A stretch of DNA of 64,000 nucleotides. Source: CAVPMW01 sp963706515 (lineage in GTDB: Bacteria > Chloroflexota > Anaerolineae > Anaerolineales > UBA4823). Positions 17,682 to 26,810 of this stretch are shown here, one piece after another; the first letter of the stretch is position 1; each line of letters starts with the position of its first letter. Made by a program: the position numbers and the translations under genes. The DNA is taken from NCBI GenBank assembly GCA_963706515.1, contig CAVPMW010000022.1, positions 83,811-147,810 of the forward strand, given 5' to 3'. The notes under the pieces are model-generated. The model ran no database searches and was not told the DNA's origin. It saw only the letters and a list, made by a program, of their open reading frames with translations.

Positions 17682-19199
17682 TCAGGAAAGGCTGACCACC
17701 TGGATCCGGAAGGGCAAGATCGGCAGGCGCAGCCACCAGCTTGGCCACAGGCTGATCTGCGGCGGGGAGGCCAGGGACAGGCTGGAGGCGAGGCGCCGCG
17801 CGGCTTCTTCCGGCGGCAATCCCTGCACCAGCCGGGTAATCTGGCTGCTGGAAAGCCTGGGCTGGAGCTTCTGGGTGGCGCGCACCTTCCAATGGACGAT
17901 TCCATCGCTGCCGACTGCTGGAGCAGTGATGGGTTGAACCTCCAGGCTGGCAGGCACGGGCAGATAACCTTCCGGGAGATTTGCGTTTAAGACGCCCTGC
18001 CCCAGGTCGCGCAGGTCTTTCCCACTGGCAGATAGGGCCAGGAACTCCAGGCGCTGGCTCAGATGCAGCGTGTTGGCTGGCTGGATGGCAGGCGGCTGAA
18101 AGGTTTCTTCCAGAGTCCGCTTCTGTTCCAGCGTCCCTTCGAACAGCAGATCTCCTGTTGGTAATTGAGACTGCATATCCTTTAAGGCAGATTGGCGCAA
18201 GCTCTCACTCAGCCTTTGGGAAAGCTCCTGGTAATCTCCCTGGGTGGGGGCGGCGCTTTGCAGATCGACTCCGCCGCGGGTTGCCGCAGGGTTGCGGGCG
18301 GTGAGCTGGAGACCCAGCGCGCCTTCGATCGCCTGGAGCGAGCCTGCGGGAAGGTTGCCGGAGGCGCCAGGTACCTGGGCGGTAGCGGTGAGCGTGATCT
18401 GCGTGCCCGGCCCGGGGGATAGCGTACCTGCCTGGGTGGTAGCAAAGCGGACCGCTGGATCGCTCAAATTGCGCACGACGGCTCCTGCGGGAATCTTAAC
18501 GGCCTGGTCGGTCAAATTAGTAAATACGAGCCTGCCGGTAGCTGGCTGGTAAGGGACCGCGATGTGCCCGCTCAGCTCGATCTGGTCGCTGCCGGCTACT
18601 GTCGCCGAGAGAGGCCGGGCAGGTATCACACCGGTCAGATTGATGCGCCGGGCATTCGGGTCCGCTCGAACCTGGATGGTGACCTCCTGGGTTTTGGCAA
18701 GCGGAGTCAGGGTTACCTGGGCGCCTGGGAGCAGCACGCCGGCAATCACCAGCAGCGCCAGAATTGCCGCGACGAATATTACGATCCTGGCGACCAGCGG
18801 CCAGGAGCGGGGAGCTGCTGCAGGATGCTCGGCGCGCAAGTCAGCAGGCGGGACGAAGCTGCGGCCCTCCCTGAGCTGGGCGCTGCGCCACGCCTGGCTG
18901 CGGCGGACTGCACGCGGCGCTCGCCAGACGGCTGCACGCGCCTGGCGCAGCTTTTTAAAGACCGGAAGACCCAGGGCGGCGGCTTCCTGATGCACTTGCG
19001 GATCCGTGGAGACCAGGGCCAGCTGTGCGCCCAGGGTGGCGCTGTAGCGCTGGAGCAGCACCAGGTCCAGGGGGCGGTTGAGCACCTGGCCGCGATCAGG
19101 CCAGACCAGCAGGATGCGCCCGGCTTTATCCCAACCCATCTTGTCGCGGGTGGAGATAACATCGTCGTGCGGCTCTAATTGGATGATCTGTGTCTTCAC
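17682..19199 (-). CDS. Baseplate J/gp47-like single-pass membrane protein
   Basis: 505 aa. Residues 1-130 are a soluble N-domain with a P-loop-free alpha/beta look (GRILLVWPDRG, QLALVSTDPQVH). A single transmembrane helix lies around 133-157. The C-terminal ~340 residues are beta-rich and resemble baseplate J-like proteins: PYQPATGRLVFTNLTDQ, VKIPAGAVVRNLSDP, VPGASGNLPAGSLQAIEG. No tail or baseplate genes surround it, so it is not part of an evident phage or contractile injection cluster. Its neighbours are cell-wall and glycan genes (GT2, mltG), which suggests an envelope function; that is inference. Intact frame. Confidence 0.65.
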   Translation of the reverse strand: MKTQIIQLEPHDDVISTRDKMGWDKAGRILLVWPDRGQVLNRPLDLVLLQRYSATLGAQLALVSTDPQVHQEAAALGLPVFKKLRQARAAVWRAPRAVRRSQAWRSAQLREGRSFVPPADLRAEHPAAAPRSWPLVARIVIFVAAILALLVIAGVLLPGAQVTLTPLAKTQEVTIQVRADPNARRINLTGVIPARPLSATVAGSDQIELSGHIAVPYQPATGRLVFTNLTDQAVKIPAGAVVRNLSDPAVRFATTQAGTLSPGPGTQITLTATAQVPGASGNLPAGSLQAIEGALGLQLTARNPAATRGGVDLQSAAPTQGDYQELSQRLSESLRQSALKDMQSQLPTGDLLFEGTLEQKRTLEETFQPPAIQPANTLHLSQRLEFLALSASGKDLRDLGQGVLNANLPEGYLPVPASLEVQPITAPAVGSDGIVHWKVRATQKLQPRLSSSQITRLVQGLPPEEAARRLASSLSLASPPQISLWPSWWLRLPILPFRIQVVSLS

Positions 19200-19249
19200 G
19201 GCTCGTCTTCAACCTTGGGTCAAGGAAACGGCTGCAAGAAGCATGCTCG

Positions 19250-20236
19250 TCAGGCAGGGGGGTCCGCGGCGAGGCCAGCCGGGGCAGCAGCCGGAGCGGC
19301 TGCCGGAGCACCCGTAACCTCGCCCACCACATAGGGCGGCTTATCCTGCAAGCGAAAATGCATGCGCGCCAGGTATTCCCCGATGATGCCCAGGGCAAAC
19401 AGCTGCACGCCGGAGAAGATGGCGATAGTCGAAGCAAGGAAAGGAAAACCCGGCACGCTGCCTCCCTGGATGAGGTAACGCCCGATGACATACACCAGCA
19501 CCAGCACCCCGAATAAGGCGAAGGCAAAGCCCATCAGGCTGGCGAGCTGGAGAGGCAGGACGCTGAATCCGGTTACCATGTTGAGAGCGTGGCGCACCAG
19601 CTTGCGGAAAGTATAGTTGGAGGAGCCTGTCCGGCGCGGGTTATGCTGGACGGGGATGGCAGTGAAGCGGTCCGTACCCCAGGTGAGCAGGACGTCGAGC
19701 GAAACGAACGGGCTGTGGAAATCGACGAACCCGGCGCGCACGCGGGTACGAATGGCGCGGAATGCGGAAACGTTGCGGGCAGTCTCCACGCCCATGCTGC
19801 TCTGCAGGGCAAGCTTGGTCACCTGGGAGGCCAGGTCGCGCCACAAGCCATGCTGTTCCTTCTGCGGAGTGCCGTAGACGACATCGTAGCCTTCCGCCAG
19901 CACCTCCAGCAAACGCTGGATCTCTCCCGGTGGATTCTGCAGGTCATCGTCCATCGTGATCGCCGTCTCGCAGCGCGCCAGGCGCAGACCGCAGAGCAGC
20001 GCATTGTGCTGGCCATAGTTGCGCAGCATATTGACGCCGCGCACCCAGGGGTAGCGCTCTGCCAGAGACTGGATGACCTGCCAGCTCCCGTCCCGGCTGC
20101 CATCGTTGACCAGAATGGCTTCATATTCCGCACAAATACCCGGCAGCACCTGAGCGAGCTGGGCAACCAGCTCCTCAATGGTTTGAGCGCCGTTATATAC
20201 TGGGACAAGGATTGAACAGGCGGGCAATAAAGACAT
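19250..20236 (-). CDS. Family 2 glycosyltransferase with two C-terminal transmembrane helices
   Basis: 328 aa. A GT-A fold starts with ILVPVYNGAQTIEELV, has ILVNDGSRDGSW and the DxD-type metal site in TMDDDLQNPPGE. Two transmembrane helices near 235-258 and 268-295 complete the ArnC/DPM1-like architecture, which makes polyprenyl-phosphate sugars at the membrane. The short Ala/Pro-rich tail is unusual. It lies 9 bp after the GT-C-like gene, so it may supply that enzyme with lipid-linked sugar donors (inference). The sugar is unknown. Confidence 0.85.
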   Translation of the reverse strand: MSLLPACSILVPVYNGAQTIEELVAQLAQVLPGICAEYEAILVNDGSRDGSWQVIQSLAERYPWVRGVNMLRNYGQHNALLCGLRLARCETAITMDDDLQNPPGEIQRLLEVLAEGYDVVYGTPQKEQHGLWRDLASQVTKLALQSSMGVETARNVSAFRAIRTRVRAGFVDFHSPFVSLDVLLTWGTDRFTAIPVQHNPRRTGSSNYTFRKLVRHALNMVTGFSVLPLQLASLMGFAFALFGVLVLVYVIGRYLIQGGSVPGFPFLASTIAIFSGVQLFALGIIGEYLARMHFRLQDKPPYVVGEVTGAPAAAPAAAPAGLAADPPA

Positions 20237-20245
20237 TAACGGGTT

Positions 20246-22288
20246 TCAGGGAGCAGGACAGTTTAATTTGCCGGTGATGTGCTCATAAGCAGCCTGACCA
20301 GGCTGGCTAGGAGGGACATCCGATTGAATCCGCTCCCAGGTGCTGCACAAGATGCGCGTCATCCGGCTGGATAAGCCGATGGCTTTCATTGACAGCTCCT
20401 CGGCGCTCTTCCAATTGCCGGTATGGGCGTAGCCTTCGATATAGGGCAGCAGCTCGGGGGCATTGACTTCATACAGGTTCATGTCCAAAGAAAGCGCCTG
20501 GTCGCCCAGCCGCGAAACCTGTGCCCAGTCGCCGGTTTGGAGGGCCAGGTCAGCTTTCTCAAAATAATAACACCAATCGTGGGGAGGTTCGCTACCAAAA
20601 TAGGGCTGCGCCGGCAGGGCGGGTGCCGCGGAGTCCGGTAGGACGAGCTCCGGGCGCGAGAGCGGCATGGCGTCGCTGAGATACTTGGGTTTTTGGGGGA
20701 TCTGCGCATCCCGCCGCGGGTCGAGCAGCTTGAGGCAGCCGGGCGGCAGGTAGTAAAGCACCAGCGCCTGGTCTGTGCTCCCGTGGAAGGCACTCGAGCG
20801 GTAATCACGCTCGATCCGCTGTCCATGCTCCAGGGCGGGCAGGCTGGCTTGCAGGCGCGTATCGATGTCGTAGAGCAGGTAATCCATCGTGCGCGAGGTG
20901 CTGCCGGGGGAATACATCCAGTTCAGCGGGGCGGTCAACGAGTTATCGGTGGAGTAAGGGAAGGGCAGCTCGGAGGAGAGCAGGAGAGTCCCCGGCTGCA
21001 TCCCGGGGGCGCGCCAGGCAAGCTGCCAGAAGAAAGCTCGCTGCAGAGTCCATTCCCGGCGGAAAGCGTTGGCGTACTGGAATTGGAGACCGACAGCCAA
21101 TCCGATAGCCAGCGCCAGGATCAGCATCCTGGGCCAAATTGGGCGGAGCAGCCATTCCAGCAAGCCCACCAGGAGCAGGCTGGCGCCCGGCAGCAGCGCC
21201 AGGGTGAAGCGGTCCCAGGGGAATACCAGCTCGATGCGCAGGCTGGTCGCCCAGAAGGGCCAGCCGCCAAGCAGCAGAGCGACGAGACCCAGCACGGTCG
21301 CCTGGCGCCCCCAGGACCTGCGCGCGGCCGGCTCGCTGGACTCGGCAGGGCGGTAGGCAAGCAGGTAGAGGGCAGCTAAACCGCCAGCCAGGGCGGTGAC
21401 CAGGAAGTAGAGCAGCGTGGCGAGGCGGCCGAAGTCAGCCAGCCGGCGCCAGTCCAGCGCTTTGACCCAGGCCAGCAAGCTTGCCTGGAACAGGTCTTGT
21501 GGGATGGTGCGCGCCAGGTCGAGCAAGGTCTGCAGCGGGCGCGCCTGGATATGCTCCAGCAGCGTAACCTGGCCGCGCGGGGTGGTGGAAAATGCAACCC
21601 GCCAGACCAGGAATCCGCCCATGACCAGCAGGTAGGGCGCCCACAACGCCAGGGTGCGCAGGAGGCGCTGCTTGCGATTGCTCAGCGAGTCGCTCAATAC
21701 CAGCCAGAGCACCAGGGGGCGCAGCAGCTCCAGCCCGAAGAAGTATTCCACCGAGAACATGCTCCAGGCGGATAATACTATCGAGAGCAAGTAAAGCGGC
21801 CAGAACCAGCGCCGCAGGCGCACAGCAGCCACCATGGCAGCGTACGAGAGCAGAAAGACGCAGAGCAAGATGAATACGTGGCTGTAGGTGACGGAGATAA
21901 ACTGCTGGCTGAAGCCGGGGTAAACGGCGAACAGGAGCGCTGCCCAGGCAGCCTGGCGCGGGAATTTCGGCCAGATGAGGCGCAAGGTCAGCCAGAAGGC
22001 AAGGCTGCTCAGCCAGCGGGTAAGCAGACCGAAGAGCTGCCAGGCGAGGGTGGATTGCCCGACCAGCGGGGTGGTCAGCATGAACAACCGCCCGAGCAGC
22101 GGGCGGTCCATGGCGAAAGCTTCCTTGAAGATACCCGGCCCCCAGTTGTGCAGATACCAGATCGAAGGCCAGTCGTCCCAATAAAACCCCTGCCAGGGAG
22201 CGAGCAGCCCGTAGCCGAGCACGCTGAGCGCCAGCAAGGCCAGGGCTACGCTCCAGTTTGGCAGGTTAATCTTGCGAAGTGAGTCCAT
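20246..22288 (-). CDS. Polytopic GT-C-like membrane glycosyltransferase
   Basis: 680 aa with roughly ten hydrophobic helices between residues 12 and 430. FYWDDWPS at 35-42, in the first extracytoplasmic loop, resembles the acidic catalytic loop of lipid-phosphate-sugar-dependent GT-C enzymes. The last ~230 residues are soluble (EHGQRIERDYRSS to the end) with a helical, TPR-like finish (YIEGYAHTGNWKSAEELSMK). It is next to an ArnC/DPM1-type GT2 that could make its donor. Acceptor and sugar cannot be told. Intact frame of 2 kb. Confidence 0.7.
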   Translation of the reverse strand: MDSLRKINLPNWSVALALLALSVLGYGLLAPWQGFYWDDWPSIWYLHNWGPGIFKEAFAMDRPLLGRLFMLTTPLVGQSTLAWQLFGLLTRWLSSLAFWLTLRLIWPKFPRQAAWAALLFAVYPGFSQQFISVTYSHVFILLCVFLLSYAAMVAAVRLRRWFWPLYLLSIVLSAWSMFSVEYFFGLELLRPLVLWLVLSDSLSNRKQRLLRTLALWAPYLLVMGGFLVWRVAFSTTPRGQVTLLEHIQARPLQTLLDLARTIPQDLFQASLLAWVKALDWRRLADFGRLATLLYFLVTALAGGLAALYLLAYRPAESSEPAARRSWGRQATVLGLVALLLGGWPFWATSLRIELVFPWDRFTLALLPGASLLLVGLLEWLLRPIWPRMLILALAIGLAVGLQFQYANAFRREWTLQRAFFWQLAWRAPGMQPGTLLLSSELPFPYSTDNSLTAPLNWMYSPGSTSRTMDYLLYDIDTRLQASLPALEHGQRIERDYRSSAFHGSTDQALVLYYLPPGCLKLLDPRRDAQIPQKPKYLSDAMPLSRPELVLPDSAAPALPAQPYFGSEPPHDWCYYFEKADLALQTGDWAQVSRLGDQALSLDMNLYEVNAPELLPYIEGYAHTGNWKSAEELSMKAIGLSSRMTRILCSTWERIQSDVPPSQPGQAAYEHITGKLNCPAP

Positions 22289-22348
22289 CGCGACGCGGCG
22301 AAAACAGGGGTCCGGCGTGCCTGCGCGTGAGCCTCCTCGTTTGCGGAA

Positions 22349-25180
22349 TTACTCATGCAGGTTGGCGACTACCCAGGGGTTGACGGAGCCCAGGGCTTCC
22401 TCCAGGCGGGAAGGGTCCTTCCCGCCGGCCTGGGCCAGGGTCGGACGCCCGCCGCCGCTGCCTCCGAGGTAGGAGGCAATGTGCTTGACCAGCTCACCTG
22501 CGTGCAGGCCGCGCTGGACCAGGTCTTCGGTCACACCGGCGATCACGACCGGGCGGCCCTCACTGACAGACGCCAGGACGACCACGCCGCGGGTTGGGTA
22601 TTTCTGGCGGAAGCGGTCCACCATCTGGCGCAAGGTATCCGCGTCGGCGCCTTCGAGCTCGATAGCCAGCACCTGAATATCGGCCGCAATATCCTCTTTG
22701 ACTTTGATATTTTCCGATCCGTGGACTTGTAATGTGTCCAGACGCTGCTGGAAATCAGCGGCAACCGCTTTCTGGCGCAGGACGGCGATCTGCTTGCGCG
22801 CCGTGGAGAGATCTTCCAGCAGGCTCTCCACTTTCTCAGGGACGCCAGCCGGGGTGGAGGCGAGCCGCTCGGCAGCCTGGTTGAGGGCGCGGAAGCGGTT
22901 CTGCACCAGCTCGTAGGCGCCGCGCCCGGTGACCGCTTCGATGCGGCGGATGCCGGCCGCGGCGCTGCCTTCGCTGGTGATCAGGAACAGCCCGATATCG
23001 CCGGTCTCGTCGACGTGCGTGCCGCCGCACAGCTCGTTGGAGAACGTTTCCGGCTCGCCGATGGTGATGTTGCGCACGATCTCGCCGTATTTCTCGCCGA
23101 ACAGGGCCATTGCGCCTTCGCCGATGGCCTGCTGCAAGCGGCTTGATAGCTGATGTTCAGGCGGATAGTTCTCCAGGATGAGCGCGGTTGACCCCGGCTT
23201 CGATCTGCTCCAGCTGCGCTGGGTCAGCGCCTGCGGGATGGGTGAAGTCGAAGCGCAGGCGGTCGGGCGCGACCAGCGAGCCGGCCTGGCGGGCATGCTC
23301 GCCCAGCACTGCCGCGCAGCTCGGCGTGCAGCAGGTGGGTGGCGGTGTGGTTGCGCATGATGTCGTGGCGGCGCTGCACGTCCACCCGGGCGATCGCCAG
23401 GTCGCCCGACCTGGGGCTGGCCGCGCACCACCTCGCCCGACGTGGACGATGATCCCGGCGGCCGGCTTGCGCATGTCCTCGACCCGGATCTCCCAGCTCC
23501 GGCTCGCCGGCTGAGACGATCGTGCCGGTATCCGAGACCTGACCGCCGGACTCGACGTAGAAACCGGTTTCGCGGCAGCAGCACTTCCACCCGGTCGCCT
23601 GGCTCAGCGGATTCGACCTGGCTCGCCGTCCTTGACCAGCGCCAGGAGCGGTCCTTCGCACTTCCAGCCACTCGTAAGGGTCGTAAGCCACGCCGTCCGG
23701 GCTGAGCTTGCCCTGGAGCTGCAGCTCGGTCGAGCAAGAGCTCGCGGTAGAAGGTCGACGTCTTCACCGCCCAGCGCGCCAAAGGCCTCGCCGGCGCCGG
23801 AAGCCAGGCGGTGCTCTTCCATCGCCTGGCGGAAACCGGCCTCATCCACCTCCAGGTCCTGCTCGCGGGCGATATCGCGGGTGATCTCCAGCGGCAGGCC
23901 GTAGGTGGCGTACAGGTCAAAGGCCTGCTCGCCGGGCAGGATCTTCCCGCCGCCTGGCGTGCAGCTTCGGCGAGCAGGTTCTCCAGCTTGGCTGACCCCG
24001 CTTCGACGGTGCGCTGGAAGCGCTGCTTCCTCGCGGGTCAGGTTGCTCGAGGATGGCTGCTGCGGTTGCGCTCCAGCTCGGGATAGAACTCGCCGTAGCT
24101 GTCGATCAACGACTCCTCGGCGACTTTCGGCCAGGAACGGCTCGTTCAGACCGATCTTGCTCGCCGAAGCGCGCCGCCCGGCGGATGATCATGCGGCAGA
24201 CGTAGTTGCGCCCGATATTGCCCGGCACCACGCCATCGGCGATCAGGAAGGCGGCCGCGCGGGTGTGGTCGGCGATCACCCGGTAGGGGGTGAGGTTGGC
24301 TTCCACGCTCTGCGTCGCGTGTGACCGGTCAGCTCCTGCGAGCACGTCGCATCAGCGGGCAGAGCAGGTCGGTCTTGTAGTTGGAGTTGACGTCCTGCAA
24401 GCACCGAGACGATGCGCTCGAACCCCATGCCGGTGTCGACGTGCTTGGCGGGCAGCGGCTCCAGGCTGCGTTGGGCCCAGTGCGGTTGTACTGGATGAAG
24501 ACCAGGTTCCACAGCTCCAGGAAGCGCGTGCAGTCGCCGTTCACCCGGCAGACATGCCCGGGCACGTCCTGCTTGTCGCAGTACTCGAGCCCGCGGTCGA
24601 GGTGGATCTCGCTGCACGGCCCGCAGGGACCGGTCTCGGCCATCTCCCAGAAGTTGTCCTTGCGCCCGAAGTAGAGCACGTGCTCGGGGTCGATGCCGGG
24701 CTGCTGCCGCCAGTCAGCCGGCGGCTTCGTCGTCGCGTGGGGATCTCGCCCTTCTCGTCCTGGAAGCAGGTGGCCCACAGGCGCTCCTTGGGCAGGCCCC
24801 ACACCTCGGTCAGCAGCTCCCAGGCCCAGGCGATGGCTTCCTTCTTGTAATAATCGCCAAAGGACCAGTTGCCGAGCATCTCGAAGAAGGTGTGGTGGGT
24901 GTCGTCGCGGCCGACGTCGTCCAGGTCGTTGTGCTTGCCGGCCACGCGCATGCACTTCTGCGAGTTGACCGCCCGCGTGTAAGGGCGCTTGTCGGTGCCC
25001 AGGAAGACATCCTTGAACTGCACCATCCCGGCGTTGGTGAACAGCAGGGTCTGGTCGCCGCCGGGGACGAGCGAGGAGGAGGGCACAAAGGTGTGGCTGC
25101 TGCTCGACGAAGAAATCGATGAAGGTCTGGCGGATCTTGGCGCCTGTAAGGCGTGCGCCAGTGAGGGAGGGGTCGATCAT
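22349..25180 (-). CDS. alaS: Alanyl-tRNA synthetase; many frameshifts
   Basis: About 900-940 aa if repaired. AlaS charges tRNA-Ala and edits Ser/Gly mischarging. Successive frames give SSLVPGGDQTLLFTNAGMVQ, RDDTHHTFFEMLGNWSFGDY, ETGPCGPCSEIH and HVDTGMGFERI (aminoacylation core); HTATHLLHAEL and NELCGGTHVDETGDIG (editing-site His and Cys/His zinc ligands); and a C-Ala end with SYLGGSGGGRPTLAQAGG. At least ten reading-frame changes occur, both single-base insertions (near 25095) and apparent deletions (near 24470). The last 550 bp (22349-22900) are in one frame. An essential gene cannot plausibly be this broken, so consensus error is likely. Confidence 0.85.
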
Positions 25181-25210
25181 GGGTGCTCCGATCGGGTTGG
25201 TGGTGAGGCG

Positions 25211-25288
25211 TGCGGTCGTAGACTTGCCTACGACTGCAGAATTATACCAAATCGGGGCGTTGGGGGACGGCGTCGCCGTGCCCCAACG
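25211..25288 (-). promoter_or_regulatory. Two hairpins in the alaS upstream region
   Basis: TGC-GTCGTAG / CTACGAC-GCA (25211-25238) and a long stem CGTTGGGG...CCCCAACG with an inner ACGGCG/CGCCGT (25258-25288) lie 30-110 bp upstream of alaS. They could be leader structures. I see no T-box AGGGTGG sequence. The rest of 25289-25560 holds no gene I can support. Confidence 0.4.
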
Positions 25289-25569
25289 ATCGAGCCCGGA
25301 TATTCGTTCCGCGAAAAACGAATCGATACAAATCGGATTTATTGTGGGGGAGGGGATGGCAATTTGGATTGCAGAGAGGCGGGTTGGTAAGGTGCCGGAG
25401 AGGATAAGATCAGGTGAATTATAGCACTAATTGTTCTATTTAGGCAAGAGGCGATTGGGAGAGGATTTGGGGTAGAGAGAAGGTGCAACCGAGGCTCAAT
25501 GATTAGCAATTTCTTACGAGGATTGCCTTCACCCAGAATATAATGCGTCTATAATATCTAAGTAAAGCA

Positions 25570-26358
25570 ATGAGGAGGGAAGTTGGACCACGAACAGCGC
25601 GAAAGGGATTGGACCACGAACTGCGCGAAAAGGAGATTGGACCACGAAAAGCGCGAAAGGGATTGGACCACGAACAGCGCGAAAGAGAGCGAAAAGTACG
25701 CGAAAAGAGCTCGCGACTTTCGCGGTATTTCGTGTCTTTCGTGTTCCAATGCTTTGTGTCGAGCATAAGAGATGAAGCAACCACTGCGAAAGGGATTGGA
25801 CCACGAACAGCGCGAAAGGGAGCGACCACGAACAGCGCGAAAGGAGCGAAATACGCGAAAGAGCTCGCGACTTTCGCGGTATTTCGTGGCTTTCGTGTTC
25901 CAATGCTTTGTGTCGAGCGTAAGAGATGAAGCCACCACTGCGCAAGGGATTGGACCACGAACTGCGCGAAAGGGATTGGACCACGAACAGCGCGAAAGGG
26001 AGCGAAAAACGCGAAAAGAGCTCGCGACTTTCGCGGTATTTCGTGGCTTTCGTGTTCCAATGCTTTGTGTCGAGCATAAGAGATGAAGCAACCACTGCGA
26101 AAGGGATTGGACTCACGAACGGTCCCACGAATGCGCGAAAGAGGAGCGAATACACGCGAAAAGAGCTCGCGACTTTCGCGGTATTTCGTGGCTTTCGTGT
26201 TCCAATGCTTTGTGTCGAGCATAAGAGATGAAGCAACCACCGCGAAAGGGATTGGACCACGAACACCGCGAAAGGGAGCGAAGAACGCGAAAAGAGCTCG
26301 CGACTTTCGCGGTATTTCGTGTCTTTCGTGTTCCAATGCTTTGCCTCCAGCATAAAAT
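25570..26358. repeat. Degenerate tandem repeat array (about five units of 130-200 bp)
   Basis: Units begin at 25570 (variant), 25772, 25926, 26083 and 26228; the GxxExxY start codon at 26359 falls in the same register. Each unit carries ATGAAGCAACCACTGCG-type sequence, one or more ~24-bp subrepeats (GGACCACGAACAGCGCGAAA), AAAAGAGCTCGCGACTTTCGCG and TTTCGTGTTCCAATGCTTTG. The left subrepeats are imperfectly complementary to the right part (CGCGGTATTTCGTGG), so each unit can fold as a long hairpin. Reverse frames read KHWNTKATKYRESREL-like peptides, but this reflects the repeat, not a protein. Spacing of 202, 154, 157, 145 and 131 bp excludes a CRISPR. Confidence 0.9.
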
Positions 26359-26781
26359 ATGAAACCACCTTCGCACAAGGGCTATGATTTCAGCGATCTC
26401 TCCTACGCGGTAATCGGCGCGTGCCAGGATGTTCAACGCCAGCTGGGAGTGCATTGCATGGAAGTGGATTACCAGCGCGCCCTGGAGATTGCATTGAGCA
26501 AGCGTGGTCTGGGTTGGCTGCGAGAAGTGGAGATCCCGATCACCTATGACGATGTCATCGTTACCAGACGGCGGGTAGATTTCCTGATCGAAGAGGGTGA
26601 AGATCAGCTAATTTTGGAGACAAAGGCGACCAGCGAGATCAAACCTGAAGATATTGAACAATGCCTGTTGTATTTACACCAGGGCGGATACGGGCTGTGC
26701 CTGCTGGTGAATTTTGGCCAGAAGCCACTGGCGGTGCGCCGGTTCGTACATACAATTGAAAGTCCCCCAACTATCTCGTAA
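26359..26781 (+). CDS. GxxExxY-family PD-(D/E)XK nuclease-like protein (copy 1)
   Basis: 140 aa. The pattern AVIGACQDVQRQLG, MEVDYQRAL, RRVDFLIEEG, LILETKA matches GxxExxY proteins (PDDEXK_3 fold). The family Glu/Tyr pair is kept (MExxY), but the Gly of GxxExxY is His here. Asp in RVDFLI and ExK in LETKA are the putative nuclease residues. The end (GYGLCLLVNFGQKPLAVRRFV) is typical. Function is unknown for the family. Its first codons (MKPPSHKGYD) are a divergent copy of the repeat-unit sequence (MKPPLRKGLD), so the gene starts inside the last unit of the upstream array. No clear Shine-Dalgarno. Confidence 0.8.
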   Translation: MKPPSHKGYDFSDLSYAVIGACQDVQRQLGVHCMEVDYQRALEIALSKRGLGWLREVEIPITYDDVIVTRRRVDFLIEEGEDQLILETKATSEIKPEDIEQCLLYLHQGGYGLCLLVNFGQKPLAVRRFVHTIESPPTIS

Positions 26782-26795
26782 CCTCTACCACCCGT

Positions 26796-26801
26796 TATAA
26801 T
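26796..26801 (+). promoter_or_regulatory. -10 box of the spermidine-synthase-like gene (leaderless)
   Basis: A perfect TATAAT ends nine bases before the GTG start at 26811; there is no ribosome site between. The -35 region is not convincing. Confidence 0.45.
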
Positions 26802-26810
26802 ATCCCCCAC

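Noticed and set aside
25181..25560. T-box riboswitch before alaS
   Set aside because: Hairpins are present but the T-box consensus and a terminator/antiterminator pair are not seen.
25570..26358. CRISPR array
   Set aside because: Units of 130-200 bp with uneven spacing, no short constant repeat with unique spacers, and no cas genes.
25503..26378. Long minus-strand ORF(s) of up to 291 codons
   Set aside because: They translate the repeat array itself; the same words recur in shifted frames and there is no start signal.
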